NCBI GenBank assembly: GCA_964563105.1
Contig: CAZLXM010000083.1
Coordinates: 1 to 17,612, forward strand
DNA: 17,612 bases
Origin: CAYVTV01 sp964563105
GTDB lineage: Bacteria; Bacteroidota; Bacteroidia; Bacteroidales; GCA-2748055
Reading direction: 5' to 3'
This document shows positions 6,974-13,748 of this stretch, piece after piece. Every line of letters begins with the position of its first letter. Within the stretch, counting starts at the first letter, position 1. The position numbers and the translations under genes are program-made. The notes beneath the pieces are model-generated. The model was not told the origin of the DNA. It was given only the letters and a program-made list of their open reading frames with translations, and made no database searches.

Positions 6974-7489
6974 TTAACCGTTAAAAACTGTTTCAATATC
7001 TACTGCTCTATGCTGAGCCACTGTATATGGGTCGCGCAACTCAAGGAGTGCATTGAAAGTTGCTTTAACGAGGTTATGAGGGTTTGATGATCCTTTAGAC
7101 TTTGCCAGGATATCTTTAATACCCACACTTTCAAATACAGCCCTCATTGCTCCTCCGGCAACTACTCCGGTACCACCGGAAGCAGGTTTAATAAAGACTC
7201 TTGCCCCTCCATATTTTGCAATCTGTTCATGAGGAATAGTCCCTCTTATAATTGGTACTTTTATAAGATTCTTTTTGGCATCTTCTATTCCTTTAGCTAT
7301 AGCTGTAGTAACTTCATTAGCCTTTCCAAGACCATATCCTACAATACCCTCCTCATTTCCAACCACAACAATAGCTGAAAAGCTAAATGTACGGCCACCT
7401 TTAGTAACTTTTGTCACTCTTTGGATACTAACAAGGCGGTCTTTTAATTCAAGGTCTGTTGTTCTTACTTTCCTTATACTTGTTGACAT
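6974..7489 (-). CDS. rpsE: 30S ribosomal protein S5 (uS5)
   Basis: S5 lies at the mRNA entry side of the 30S subunit; together with S4 and S3 it forms the helicase centre and affects decoding fidelity. The protein has 171 residues. The N-terminal double-stranded-RNA-binding-like domain holds the signature from LVSIQRVTKVTKGGRTFSFS (19-38) to VVVGNEEGIVGYGLGKANEV (41-60). The loop around 23-32 corresponds to the site of spectinomycin-resistance changes in other bacteria. The C-terminal domain contains GGARVFIKPASGGTGVVAGG and ends QHRAVDIETVFNG. The gene follows rplR by 8 bases. Confidence 0.98.
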   Translation of the reverse strand: MSTSIRKVRTTDLELKDRLVSIQRVTKVTKGGRTFSFSAIVVVGNEEGIVGYGLGKANEVTTAIAKGIEDAKKNLIKVPIIRGTIPHEQIAKYGGARVFIKPASGGTGVVAGGAMRAVFESVGIKDILAKSKGSSNPHNLVKATFNALLELRDPYTVAQHRAVDIETVFNG

Positions 7490-7497
7490 ATTCTATA

Positions 7498-7857
7498 TTA
7501 AAATTTTAGTCCGTTTTCTCTTGCCTGATCTGCAAGATTTTTCACTCTTCCATGATACAGATAACCACTTCTGTCGAATACCACTTCGGTGATTCCTTTA
7601 GCTAAAGCTAATTCAGCAATACGTTTTCCGACCAATTTTGCCTGTTCAGATTTTGTAATACCGGTTTTTTCTGCTATTTCTTTTTGCAAAGATGAAGTTT
7701 CAAGTAATGTTCTTCCGGCAACATCATCAATCAATTGTACATAAATCTGATTATTACTCCTAAATACCGACATCCTGGGCCTGGTAGCAGTACCACTGAT
7801 CTTTCTGCGGATCCTATACCTTATTCGTTGTCTTCTTTCGTTTTTAGTTAAAGCCAT
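7498..7857 (-). CDS. rplR: 50S ribosomal protein L18 (uL18)
   Basis: L18 binds 5S rRNA and, with L5, docks it into the central protuberance. The protein has 119 residues. A basic N-terminal tail (MALTKNERRQRIRYRIRRKI) precedes the conserved RPRMSVFRSNNQIYVQLIDD (26-45). The C-terminal half carries VGKRIAELALAKGITEVVFD and ends with DRSGYLYHGRVKNLADQARE then NGLKF, an end characteristic of the family. The spacer from rplF is 18 bases and has no strong Shine-Dalgarno sequence. Confidence 0.98.
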   Translation of the reverse strand: MALTKNERRQRIRYRIRRKISGTATRPRMSVFRSNNQIYVQLIDDVAGRTLLETSSLQKEIAEKTGITKSEQAKLVGKRIAELALAKGITEVVFDRSGYLYHGRVKNLADQARENGLKF

Positions 7858-7875
7858 TGCCTAAAAATTAATCAA

Positions 7876-8430
7876 TTATACATTGGCAGATTTACCTGCT
7901 TTCCTGCGCAATTGTTCGTTTACAAATTTAATTCCTTTTCCTTTAAATGGTTCAGGTGGCCTTAAGGACCTAATTTTAGCAGCAACCTGGCCAAGTAATT
8001 GTTTATCATGTGAACTTAAAGTTATTATTGGGTTACTGCGTCTTTGAGTTTGTGCTTCCACCTTTACCTCCGGGGGTAATTCAATGTAAATATCATGTGA
8101 AAAACCTAAAGAAAGCTCTAATATCTGACCTTTTGATTCCGCCCGAAAACCAACTCCAACTAATTCCTGTTGAAGAGTAAAGCCTTCGGATACACCTTTT
8201 ACCATATTATTTATTAATGACCTGTAAAGACCATGAAGGGCTTTATGCCTTTTTTGTTCTGTGGGACGTGATATATTAATGATATCAGCCTCAATATTAA
8301 CTTTAATATCTTTGTCAACCTTCCGGGTCAACTCACCCAAAGGGCCTTTCACAGTAACAATGTTGTCATCGTTAACTGTAATCGCAACTCCTTGTGGAAT
8401 ATTTATGGGTAAAATACCTATCCTTGACAT
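7876..8430 (-). CDS. rplF: 50S ribosomal protein L6 (uL6)
   Basis: L6 sits at the base of the stalk near the sarcin-ricin loop and supports binding of translation factors. I place the start at 8430 (MSRIGILPINIPQG), giving 184 residues. The frame also opens 14 codons upstream at 8472, but that extension (MKFYVTFINRRIFS) is unlike the family and overlaps the end of rpsH. A perfect AGGAGG stands 9 bases before the chosen ATG. The protein shows the two L6 repeats, GLYRSLINNMVKGVSEGF (67-84) in the first and the signature PEPFKGKGIKFVNE (159-172) in the second, and ends RRKAGKSANV. Confidence 0.97.
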   Translation of the reverse strand: MSRIGILPINIPQGVAITVNDDNIVTVKGPLGELTRKVDKDIKVNIEADIINISRPTEQKRHKALHGLYRSLINNMVKGVSEGFTLQQELVGVGFRAESKGQILELSLGFSHDIYIELPPEVKVEAQTQRRSNPIITLSSHDKQLLGQVAAKIRSLRPPEPFKGKGIKFVNEQLRRKAGKSANV

Positions 8431-8439
8431 GGAAAATAT

Positions 8440-8445
8440 CCTCCT
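8440..8445 (-). promoter_or_regulatory. Canonical Shine-Dalgarno sequence AGGAGG of rplF
   Basis: The sense strand reads TAGGAGGATATTTTCC and then the rplF ATG, with a spacer of 9 bases. It lies just behind the rpsH stop codon, so it is not forced by coding. It decides the rplF start at 8430. I checked the bases before the other start codons and found no other full AGGAGG. Confidence 0.85.
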
Positions 8446-8446
8446 A

Positions 8447-8842
8447 TTAATAAACGTAACATAAAACTTCACCGCCTATATTTAACTTCCGGGCTTCCTT
8501 ATCGGTCATAACTCCCTGTGAAGTACTAATAATTGCAACTCCGAGTCCGTTGAGTATTCTGGGTAGTTCTCCACTTCCCGAATATTTTCGCAGGCCTGGA
8601 CGGCTTATTCTTCCAATTTTTTTAATTGCCGGTGTTTTAGTGTCCTGATTATACTTAAGTGCAATTTTAATTTTGCCCTGTGGCTCTTCATCTATAAACT
8701 TATAATTAAGAATATATCCTTTTTCAAATAGAATCCGGGTTATATCTTTTTTAATATTGGAAGCAGACACTTCAACCACACGGTGCTTTGCCTGAACTGC
8801 ATTCCTTATTCTGGTAAGAAAATCTGCTATCGGATCTGTCAT
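8447..8842 (-). CDS. rpsH: 30S ribosomal protein S8 (uS8)
   Basis: S8 binds the central domain of 16S rRNA early in assembly and in E. coli also represses the spc operon by binding its mRNA near rplE. The protein has 131 residues and begins MTDPIADFLTRIRNA. The C-terminal signature covers NGLGVAIISTSQGVMTD (98-114) and the end is GGEVLCYVY. Both the short N-terminal domain and the RNA-binding C-terminal domain are complete. The spacer to rpsN is 38 AT-rich bases, and I saw no S8-type RNA mimic in it. Confidence 0.98.
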   Translation of the reverse strand: MTDPIADFLTRIRNAVQAKHRVVEVSASNIKKDITRILFEKGYILNYKFIDEEPQGKIKIALKYNQDTKTPAIKKIGRISRPGLRKYSGSGELPRILNGLGVAIISTSQGVMTDKEARKLNIGGEVLCYVY

Positions 8843-8880
8843 CTTTGTATAAATTTAATCTTCTTTAATTTATTAATTTA

Positions 8881-9150
8881 TTACCAACTGGCTTTTTTCA
8901 CACCGGGAATTAGTCCTTCCGAAGCCATTTCCCTGAAAGTAATCCTGCTTATACCGAACTGCCTTATGTAACCTTTAGGCCTTCCGGTAATTTTACAACG
9001 ATTATGTAATCTTATAGGGTTCGAATTTCTGGGAAGCCTGCTCAAACCGACATAGTCACCCTCAGCTTTTAATCTGGCACGTTTTTCGGCATATTTTTCA
9101 ACAAGCATTTTGCGCTTAACTTCCCGGGCTTTCAATGATTCTTTTGCCAT
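8881..9150 (-). CDS. rpsN: 30S ribosomal protein S14 (uS14), long zinc-free form
   Basis: S14 is in the head of the 30S subunit next to S3 and S10 and is needed for late assembly. Its 89 residues mark it as the long C-minus form. Only one cysteine is present (Cys52, in LHNRCKITGRPKGYIRQFG), so the zinc knuckle of the short 61-residue type is absent. The C-terminal half NRCKITGRPKGYIRQFGISR (50-69) is the most conserved part, and the end LIPGVKKASW is typical of the family. It sits 21 bases behind rplE, in its usual place. Confidence 0.98.
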   Translation of the reverse strand: MAKESLKAREVKRKMLVEKYAEKRARLKAEGDYVGLSRLPRNSNPIRLHNRCKITGRPKGYIRQFGISRITFREMASEGLIPGVKKASW

Positions 9151-9171
9151 AAAGTATTTATATTTTTATTA

Positions 9172-9717
9172 TTATCGTTTAAAAGGTAATCCAAATTCTT
9201 TTAGAAGTGCATATCCTTCTTCATCACTCCGGGCATTTGTTACAAATGTAATTTCAAGGCCCATTATTTTAGTGATCTTATCAATATCTATCTCCGGAAA
9301 AATGATTTGTTCAGATATTCCTAAAGTATAATTTCCCCTTCCATCCAATTTATTATTTATTCCATTAAAGTCTCTGATTCTTGGTAATGCTACATGTACA
9401 AGCCTTTCAAGAAATTCGTACATTTTATCCCTGCGTAGTGTAACTTTCACACCAATTGGCATTCCACGACGAAGTTTAAAATTTGAAATATCTTTTGTTG
9501 AATATGTTTGAACTGCTTTTTGTCCGGCAATAAGGGATAATTCCTCCTGTGCAGTTTCAATAAGCTTTTTATCGGCAATAGCAGCGCCGACCCCGGCATT
9601 AATAACGATTTTTGTTAACCTGGGGACCTGCATAACAGTTTTATAATTAAATTTTTCTTTCAATGCAGGTGTGATTTCTTCCCTGTATTTCTTTTTTATT
9701 GTAGGTGTATATTCCAT
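9172..9717 (-). CDS. rplE: 50S ribosomal protein L5 (uL5)
   Basis: L5 binds 5S rRNA in the central protuberance and bridges to S13 and the P-site tRNA. The protein has 181 residues. The signature VPRLTKIVINAGVG is at 31-44. STKDISNFKLRRGMPIGVKV (73-92) and YEFLERLVHVALPRIRDFNG (100-119) are conserved core elements, and the C-terminus GYALLKEFGLPFKR matches the family. The ATG overlaps the rplX stop by one base (TAATG), so translation of the two is probably coupled. The last codons of rplX contain AGGAGAGGAG, which ends 8 bases before this ATG and could act as a Shine-Dalgarno sequence. Confidence 0.98.
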   Translation of the reverse strand: MEYTPTIKKKYREEITPALKEKFNYKTVMQVPRLTKIVINAGVGAAIADKKLIETAQEELSLIAGQKAVQTYSTKDISNFKLRRGMPIGVKVTLRRDKMYEFLERLVHVALPRIRDFNGINNKLDGRGNYTLGISEQIIFPEIDIDKITKIMGLEITFVTNARSDEEGYALLKEFGLPFKR

Positions 9718-10040
9718 TATTTAATCTCCTCTCCTGATTTTTTGGCGTAACGAACTAATTTTCCGTTTGCATCAAGTCTCCGGCCAATACGAGTTGGTTT
9801 TCCGGTAGAAGGATCAACAACATTCAGATTTGATATATGAATCGGGCTTTCCTTTTTCAGGATCCCGCCCTGGGGAGCTTTTGCATTAGGTTTTGTATGC
9901 CGGGAAACCAAATTTACACCTTCAACAATAGCAGTTTTTTTGCTACGATTTATTTCAAGAATTCGGCCTTGCTGACCTTTGTATTCACCGGTTATAACAA
10001 TTACCTGGTCACCTTTTTTGATATGAAATTTTTCTGACAT
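9717..10040 (-). CDS. rplX: 50S ribosomal protein L24 (uL24)
   Basis: L24 is one of the first proteins to bind 23S rRNA and starts assembly of the large subunit at the tunnel exit. The protein has 107 residues. The KOW motif spans about 6-40 (HIKKGDQVIVITGEYKGQQG, then RILEINRSKKTAIVEGVNLV). The middle segment RHTKPNAKAPQGGILKKESP (48-67) and HISNLNVVDPSTGKPTRIGR (68-87) are also typical of the family. The stop codon shares its last base with the first base of rplE. Confidence 0.98.
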   Translation of the reverse strand: MSEKFHIKKGDQVIVITGEYKGQQGRILEINRSKKTAIVEGVNLVSRHTKPNAKAPQGGILKKESPIHISNLNVVDPSTGKPTRIGRRLDANGKLVRYAKKSGEEIK

Positions 10041-10058
10041 GAAACTGATCTTTAAATA

Positions 10059-10424
10059 TTATAAAACCTCCGGAGCAAGTGAAACAATTTTCATATACTT
10101 ATCCCTTAATTCTCTGGCAACAGGCCCAAAAATACGGGTACCGCGTATTTCATCCATATTATTGAGTAAAACTACTGCATTATCATCAAAACGAATATAG
10201 GATCCGTCGGGACGTCGAACTTCCTTTTTTGTCCGCACAACAACTGCTTTAGATACAGTCCCTTTCTTTATATCTCCTGCGGGGACTGCACTTTTAACAG
10301 TAACAACAATTTTATCTCCGATACTTGCATATCGTTTTCTGGTACCACCGAGAACGCGGATACATAGTACCTCTTTTGCTCCGCTGTTATCAGCTACTAT
10401 AAGTCTGCTTTCCTGTTGTATCAT
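10059..10424 (-). CDS. rplN: 50S ribosomal protein L14 (uL14)
   Basis: L14 lies on the subunit interface, takes part in an intersubunit bridge with 16S rRNA, and is the docking site of the silencing factor RsfS. The 121-residue protein is complete. It begins MIQQESRLIVADNSGAKEVL. VTVKSAVPAGDIKKGTVSKA (41-60) covers the start of the family signature, followed by VVVRTKKEVRRPDGSYIRFD (61-80). The protein ends in FGPVARELRDKYMKIVSLAP then EVL. Only 2 bases separate it from rpsQ, so the usual S10/spc operon boundary here shows no promoter or terminator. Confidence 0.98.
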   Translation of the reverse strand: MIQQESRLIVADNSGAKEVLCIRVLGGTRKRYASIGDKIVVTVKSAVPAGDIKKGTVSKAVVVRTKKEVRRPDGSYIRFDDNAVVLLNNMDEIRGTRIFGPVARELRDKYMKIVSLAPEVL

Positions 10425-10426
10425 AA

Positions 10427-10690
10427 CTATTTAGCTCTTTCAATAATTTCAATTACTCTCCACCGTTTATGTTTACTTAAGGGCCTTGTTTCCATAATTT
10501 TAACAGTATCCCCAATATTACATTCATTTTTTTCATCATGAGCCATAAACTTTGATGTCCTATTCACAAATTTTTGATAAATAGGGTGCTTCATCTTTGT
10601 TTTTACAGCAATAGTAATGGATTTATCCATTTTATTACTGGTAACAACCCCTATGCGTTCTCTTCTGAAATTTCTTTTTATTGTTTCCAT
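10427..10690 (-). CDS. rpsQ: 30S ribosomal protein S17 (uS17)
   Basis: S17 is a primary 16S rRNA binder in the 5' domain of the small subunit. The 87-residue protein is a single OB-like barrel. RERIGVVTSNKMDKSITIAV (10-29) gives the first strands, KTKMKHPIYQKFVNRTSKFM (30-49) the conserved loop, and the family signature is GDTVKIMETRPLSKHKRWRV (60-79). The stop codon is TAG. The gene follows rpmC by 9 bases and ends the S10-operon set. Confidence 0.98.
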   Translation of the reverse strand: METIKRNFRRERIGVVTSNKMDKSITIAVKTKMKHPIYQKFVNRTSKFMAHDEKNECNIGDTVKIMETRPLSKHKRWRVIEIIERAK

Positions 10691-10699
10691 TTGAGTAAA

Positions 10700-10906
10700 T
10701 TAACTTTTGGAAGTTTCTGATAGTTGCCGTCTATTTAGCTCAGTTAACATTCTGGCAATATTCCTTCTTGTATATCTCAATTTAAGCGGATTGTCAAGAG
10801 GTGAAACTGCATGATTCAGCTTTAATCTGGTAAAATCATCCTTTTCTGTTTCCAGACGTTCTAACAATTCCTTATTTGTCATTTCTTTTAATTCAGAGGC
10901 TTTCAT
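10700..10906 (-). CDS. rpmC: 50S ribosomal protein L29 (uL29)
   Basis: L29 is a two-helix protein beside the peptide exit tunnel, where with L23 it forms the docking platform for SRP and other nascent-chain factors. The 68-residue length is normal. MKASELKEMTNKELLERLET (1-20) forms the first helix and the signature KLRYTRRNIARMLTELNRRQ (42-61) the second. Unlike most genes in this block it does not follow its upstream neighbour closely: 129 bases separate it from rplP. The bases before the ATG (AAAAAAGAG) do not form a convincing Shine-Dalgarno sequence. Confidence 0.97.
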   Translation of the reverse strand: MKASELKEMTNKELLERLETEKDDFTRLKLNHAVSPLDNPLKLRYTRRNIARMLTELNRRQLSETSKS

Positions 10907-11035
10907 CTCTTTTTTGATTTAAATTTCGATTTTTGATATTTGCCTGTTCTATCTTTTTATTCCTGTATTTATAATTATATAAATATTATAAGCATACATG
11001 ATTATCAGATATTTTAAACCACTTTTTAATTATTA
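10907..11035 (-). other. Long AT-rich spacer between rplP and rpmC
   Basis: This 129-base gap is the largest in the window; the next largest spacers are 45-46 bases. It is strongly AT-rich. I see no gene: the longest sense frame from its ATG encodes only 16 residues. A TATAAT hexamer occurs, but neither a TTTG box nor a TAnnTTTG box of the Bacteroidota housekeeping promoter is present. It contains one small A/T-only inverted repeat. No GC-rich hairpin followed by a T-run marks a terminator. Confidence 0.7.
10969..10991 (-). repeat. Small A/T-only inverted repeat in the rplP-rpmC spacer
   Basis: On the sense strand TTATAAT and ATTATAA form perfect 7-base arms around a 9-base loop. With no G-C pair the hairpin would be weak, and such a pairing can arise by chance in DNA this AT-rich. 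Confidence 0.35.
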
Positions 11036-11458
11036 TTAATCTTCCACATAATCATGCCGGATTACAAATTTGGTTAAAATCGGAAATTTCTGTGATCCAA
11101 GTCTTAAAGCTTCTCTTGCTACTTCAAAAGGAACACCTTCTGCTTCAATAAGGATCCTCCCGGGAGTAACCGGACATACAAATCCTTCAGGTGCACCTTT
11201 ACCTTTTCCCATTCTAACTTCAGCAGGTTTTTTGGTTATGGGCTTATCCGGAAATATCCGAATCCATATTTGACCTTCCCTTTTCATATAACGTGTAATT
11301 GCCTGTCGGGCAGCTTCAATCTGCCTGCCGGTAATCCATGCATTCTCTAATGCTTTGATCCCGAAAGAACCATAAACTAGCTGTGTGCCACGTTGTGCAT
11401 TACCCTTCATACGACCTTTTTGCTGTCTTCTATATTTCGTCTTCTTTGGTTGTAACAT
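11036..11458 (-). CDS. rplP: 50S ribosomal protein L16 (uL16)
   Basis: L16 joins late in assembly and organises the A-site tRNA contact near the peptidyl transferase centre. The protein has 140 residues. MLQPKKTKYRRQQKGRMKGN is the standard start. The conserved stretch KPAEVRMGKGKGAPEGFVCP lies at 77-96; its Arg82 aligns with the arginine hydroxylated by YcfD in E. coli, though I see no such enzyme here. VTPGRILIEAEGVPFEVARE (97-116) and KFPILTKFVIR close the family core. It follows rpsC by 28 bases. Confidence 0.98.
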   Translation of the reverse strand: MLQPKKTKYRRQQKGRMKGNAQRGTQLVYGSFGIKALENAWITGRQIEAARQAITRYMKREGQIWIRIFPDKPITKKPAEVRMGKGKGAPEGFVCPVTPGRILIEAEGVPFEVAREALRLGSQKFPILTKFVIRHDYVED

Positions 11459-11486
11459 TTCCTGATAATTTTAAGAAATAGAATAA

Positions 11487-12200
11487 TTATTTTCTTTTTT
11501 TCTTACTTCCCGGATTATAAGCACCCTGTTTAGGTTTAACATTTTTTGCCCCTATATTGGGTGATAAATCACGTTTACCGTATATTTCTCCATTACATAT
11601 CCATACCTTAATTCCTATAACACCAACTTTAGTATGAGCTTCACTTAGGGCATAATCAATATCTGCCCTTAAAGTATGTAATGGGATCCTTCCTTCCTTA
11701 TATGTTTCGGACCTTGCCATTTCGGCACCTCCGAGACGTCCGGAGACCAAAACTTTTATACCTTCAGCCCCCATTCTCATTGTTGAAGCGATCGCCATCT
11801 TAATAGCTCTTCTGTATGAAATCTTCCCTTCAATTTGCCTGGCAATATTATTTCCAACTATAACAGCATCAAGTTCCGGCCTTTTTACTTCGAAAATATT
11901 GATTTGAACTTCCTTTTTGGTGATATTTTTTAATTCTTCCTTTAATTTATCAACTTCCTGCCCTCCTTTACCAATAATAATCCCGGGCCTTGCAGTATTC
12001 ACGGTTACAGTAATAAGCTTTAATGTACGTTCAATAACAATTTTTGAAATACTTGCCTTTGCAAGACGGGCATTCAGGTATTCTCTTATCTTTGTATCTT
12101 CAATAAGTTTGGAAGAATAATCTCTGCCTCCATACCAGTTGGAATCCCATCCTTTAATAATTCCTAAGCGGTTTGATATCGGATTAACTTTTTGTCCCAT
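11487..12200 (-). CDS. rpsC: 30S ribosomal protein S3 (uS3)
   Basis: S3 lines the mRNA entry tunnel on the 30S head and, with S4 and S5, unwinds structured mRNA. The protein has 237 residues. It starts MGQKVNPISNRLGIIKGWDS. The KH type-2 domain carries the GIIIGKGG loop at 73-80. The C-terminal domain signature lies at about 151-190, from LVSGRLGGAEMARSETYKEG to HTLRADIDYALSEAHT. A basic tail ends in GSKKKRK. The gene starts 3 bases behind rplV and has no Shine-Dalgarno sequence, which suggests coupled translation. Confidence 0.98.
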   Translation of the reverse strand: MGQKVNPISNRLGIIKGWDSNWYGGRDYSSKLIEDTKIREYLNARLAKASISKIVIERTLKLITVTVNTARPGIIIGKGGQEVDKLKEELKNITKKEVQINIFEVKRPELDAVIVGNNIARQIEGKISYRRAIKMAIASTMRMGAEGIKVLVSGRLGGAEMARSETYKEGRIPLHTLRADIDYALSEAHTKVGVIGIKVWICNGEIYGKRDLSPNIGAKNVKPKQGAYNPGSKKKRK

Positions 12201-12203
12201 GTA

Positions 12204-12623
12204 TTAATTATTAATTTCAACTTCGTTAATATTACGGCTACCGAGAACAACAGTAACATGGTTAGATCTTTTCCGTATCCTGTAACCCCGGCCCTGAGGT
12301 GCGGGGCGCAATCTTTTCAGCATTCTTGCCGAATCCACATAAATCTCTTTTACATAAAGATTACTATCTTCAACACGTACACCTTCATTTTTAACCTGCC
12401 AGTTTGCGATAGCAGAGAGAAGTAATTTCTCAATTTTTCTTGCTCCATCATTTGGAGTGAACTTTAAGATATCCAAAGCTCTGTTTATCTCAACATCTCT
12501 CACCAGGTCTGCAACTAATCTCATCTTTCGGGGTGATGTCGGGCAATTTCTCAAAATTGCAACAGTCTTTTTCTTTTTTTCTTCTTTTAGCTGAATTGCA
12601 CTATTTCTTTTTCTTGAACCCAT
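12204..12623 (-). CDS. rplV: 50S ribosomal protein L22 (uL22)
   Basis: L22 contacts all domains of 23S rRNA, and its beta-hairpin forms part of the exit tunnel near the macrolide site. The protein has 139 residues. The first 20 or so (MGSRKRNSAIQLKEEKKKKT) are an N-terminal extension absent from the 110-residue E. coli protein but usual in Bacteroidota. The core starts with NCPTSPRKMRLVADLVRD. The hairpin and signature region is LKRLRPAPQGRGYRIRKRSN (102-121), followed by HVTVVLGSR. It lies 15 bases from rpsS and 3 from rpsC. Confidence 0.98.
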   Translation of the reverse strand: MGSRKRNSAIQLKEEKKKKTVAILRNCPTSPRKMRLVADLVRDVEINRALDILKFTPNDGARKIEKLLLSAIANWQVKNEGVRVEDSNLYVKEIYVDSARMLKRLRPAPQGRGYRIRKRSNHVTVVLGSRNINEVEINN

Positions 12624-12638
12624 GCCTATAAAAATTTA

Positions 12639-12905
12639 TTATTTCTGTTTGCCGCCATGTCCTCTGAAAATCCTGGTAGGGGCGAATTCTCCCAATTTAT
12701 GGCCAACCATATTCTCCGTTATATATACCGGGATAAATTTATTACCATTGTGCACAGCTATTGTATTTCCCACAAAATCAGGAGATATCAGGCTTCTTCT
12801 TGACCATGTTTTAATAACCTGTTTTTTCCCTGAAGAGTTCATTTCCAAAACTCTTTTTTCGAGTTTACTGTCAATAAACGGTCCTTTTTTTAATGAGCGG
12901 CTCAT
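12639..12905 (-). CDS. rpsS: 30S ribosomal protein S19 (uS19)
   Basis: S19 forms a complex with S13 in the 30S head and helps contact the A-site tRNA. The 88-residue protein is complete. MSRSLKKGPFIDSKLEKRVL (1-20) is typical of the family, and the signature lies in NGNKFIPVYITENMVGHKLG (53-72), followed by EFAPTRIFRGHGGKQK. The gene is 10 bases downstream of rplB. Confidence 0.98.
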   Translation of the reverse strand: MSRSLKKGPFIDSKLEKRVLEMNSSGKKQVIKTWSRRSLISPDFVGNTIAVHNGNKFIPVYITENMVGHKLGEFAPTRIFRGHGGKQK

Positions 12906-12915
12906 ACTTTACGAA

Positions 12916-13743
12916 TTATTTTGACTTTCTTTTTTCGACAATAAATTTATTAGATACTTTTTTCTTGGGCCTTGTCTTATATCCTTTTGCGATCAATCCT
13001 TTTCTTGATCTGGGATGTCCTCCGGAAGCCTTTCCTTCTCCACCACCCATTGGATGATCAACCGGGTTCATTGCAACTCCCCTGGTCCTTGGACGCCTTC
13101 CCAGCCATCTGCTTCTTCCTGCCTTTCCTGACCTTACCAGACTATGGTCTGAATTTGACAGGGAACCGACAGTAGCTTTACATTTTACAAGTATCATCCT
13201 TGATTCGCCTGAAGGCAATTTTATAATAGCATACTTTCCGTCTCTTGATGTAAGCTGCGCAGAAACACCTGCACTTTTGGCCAAAACACCTCCTCTTCCC
13301 GGATACAATTCAATATTATGGATAATTGTACCAAGGGGTATATTGGAAAGTGGCAGGGTATTACCAATTTCAGGTGCTACATTATCACCCGAAATAATAG
13401 TTTGCCCTACAGTTAAACCAGATGGCGCGAGAATATATCTTTTTTCTCCATCTTTATAAACCACAAGCGCTATACGTGCAGATCTGTTGGGATCATATTC
13501 AATTGTCCTGACCACTGCCGGTAAATTGTCTTTGTCTCTTTTAAAATCAATGATCCGGTATTGTCTTTTATGTCCTCCTCCAATATTCCTAACGGTCATC
13601 TTACCGGAATGATTTCTTCCACCACTCTTTTTCAAAGGCCTGATAAGACTTTTTTCAGGCTTTGTAGCGGTAATATCATCATTGGATAATAAAATCCTGA
13701 ATCTCTGGCCTGGGGTAACAGGTTTAAGTTTTTTTACTGTCAT
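12916..13743 (-). CDS. rplB: 50S ribosomal protein L2 (uL2)
   Basis: L2 is among the most conserved ribosomal proteins; it is needed for subunit association and supports the peptidyl transferase centre. The protein has 275 residues. The N-terminal OB-type RNA-binding domain includes GGGHKRQYRIIDFKRDKDNL (55-74) and EYDPNRSARIALVVYKDGEK. The SH3-like C-terminal domain includes GRGGVLAKSAGVSAQL and the signature RGVAMNPVDHPMGGGEGK (221-238). His230 corresponds to the functionally important His229 of E. coli. The following HPM replaces HPH of E. coli, which I recall as normal for Bacteroidota. It follows rplW by 5 bases. Confidence 0.98.
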   Translation of the reverse strand: MTVKKLKPVTPGQRFRILLSNDDITATKPEKSLIRPLKKSGGRNHSGKMTVRNIGGGHKRQYRIIDFKRDKDNLPAVVRTIEYDPNRSARIALVVYKDGEKRYILAPSGLTVGQTIISGDNVAPEIGNTLPLSNIPLGTIIHNIELYPGRGGVLAKSAGVSAQLTSRDGKYAIIKLPSGESRMILVKCKATVGSLSNSDHSLVRSGKAGRSRWLGRRPRTRGVAMNPVDHPMGGGEGKASGGHPRSRKGLIAKGYKTRPKKKVSNKFIVEKRKSK

Positions 13744-13748
13744 TACAA

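Noticed and set aside
8431..8472. L6 extended by 14 residues from a start at 8472
   Set aside because: The extension overlaps the end of rpsH and is unlike L6. The ATG at 8430 has AGGAGG at the right distance and gives the canonical N-terminus.
10980..10995. TATAAT hexamer in the rplP-rpmC spacer as an internal promoter
   Set aside because: No matching -35 element, and Bacteroidota use TTTG and TAnnTTTG boxes, which are absent. Kept only as a possibility in the spacer finding.
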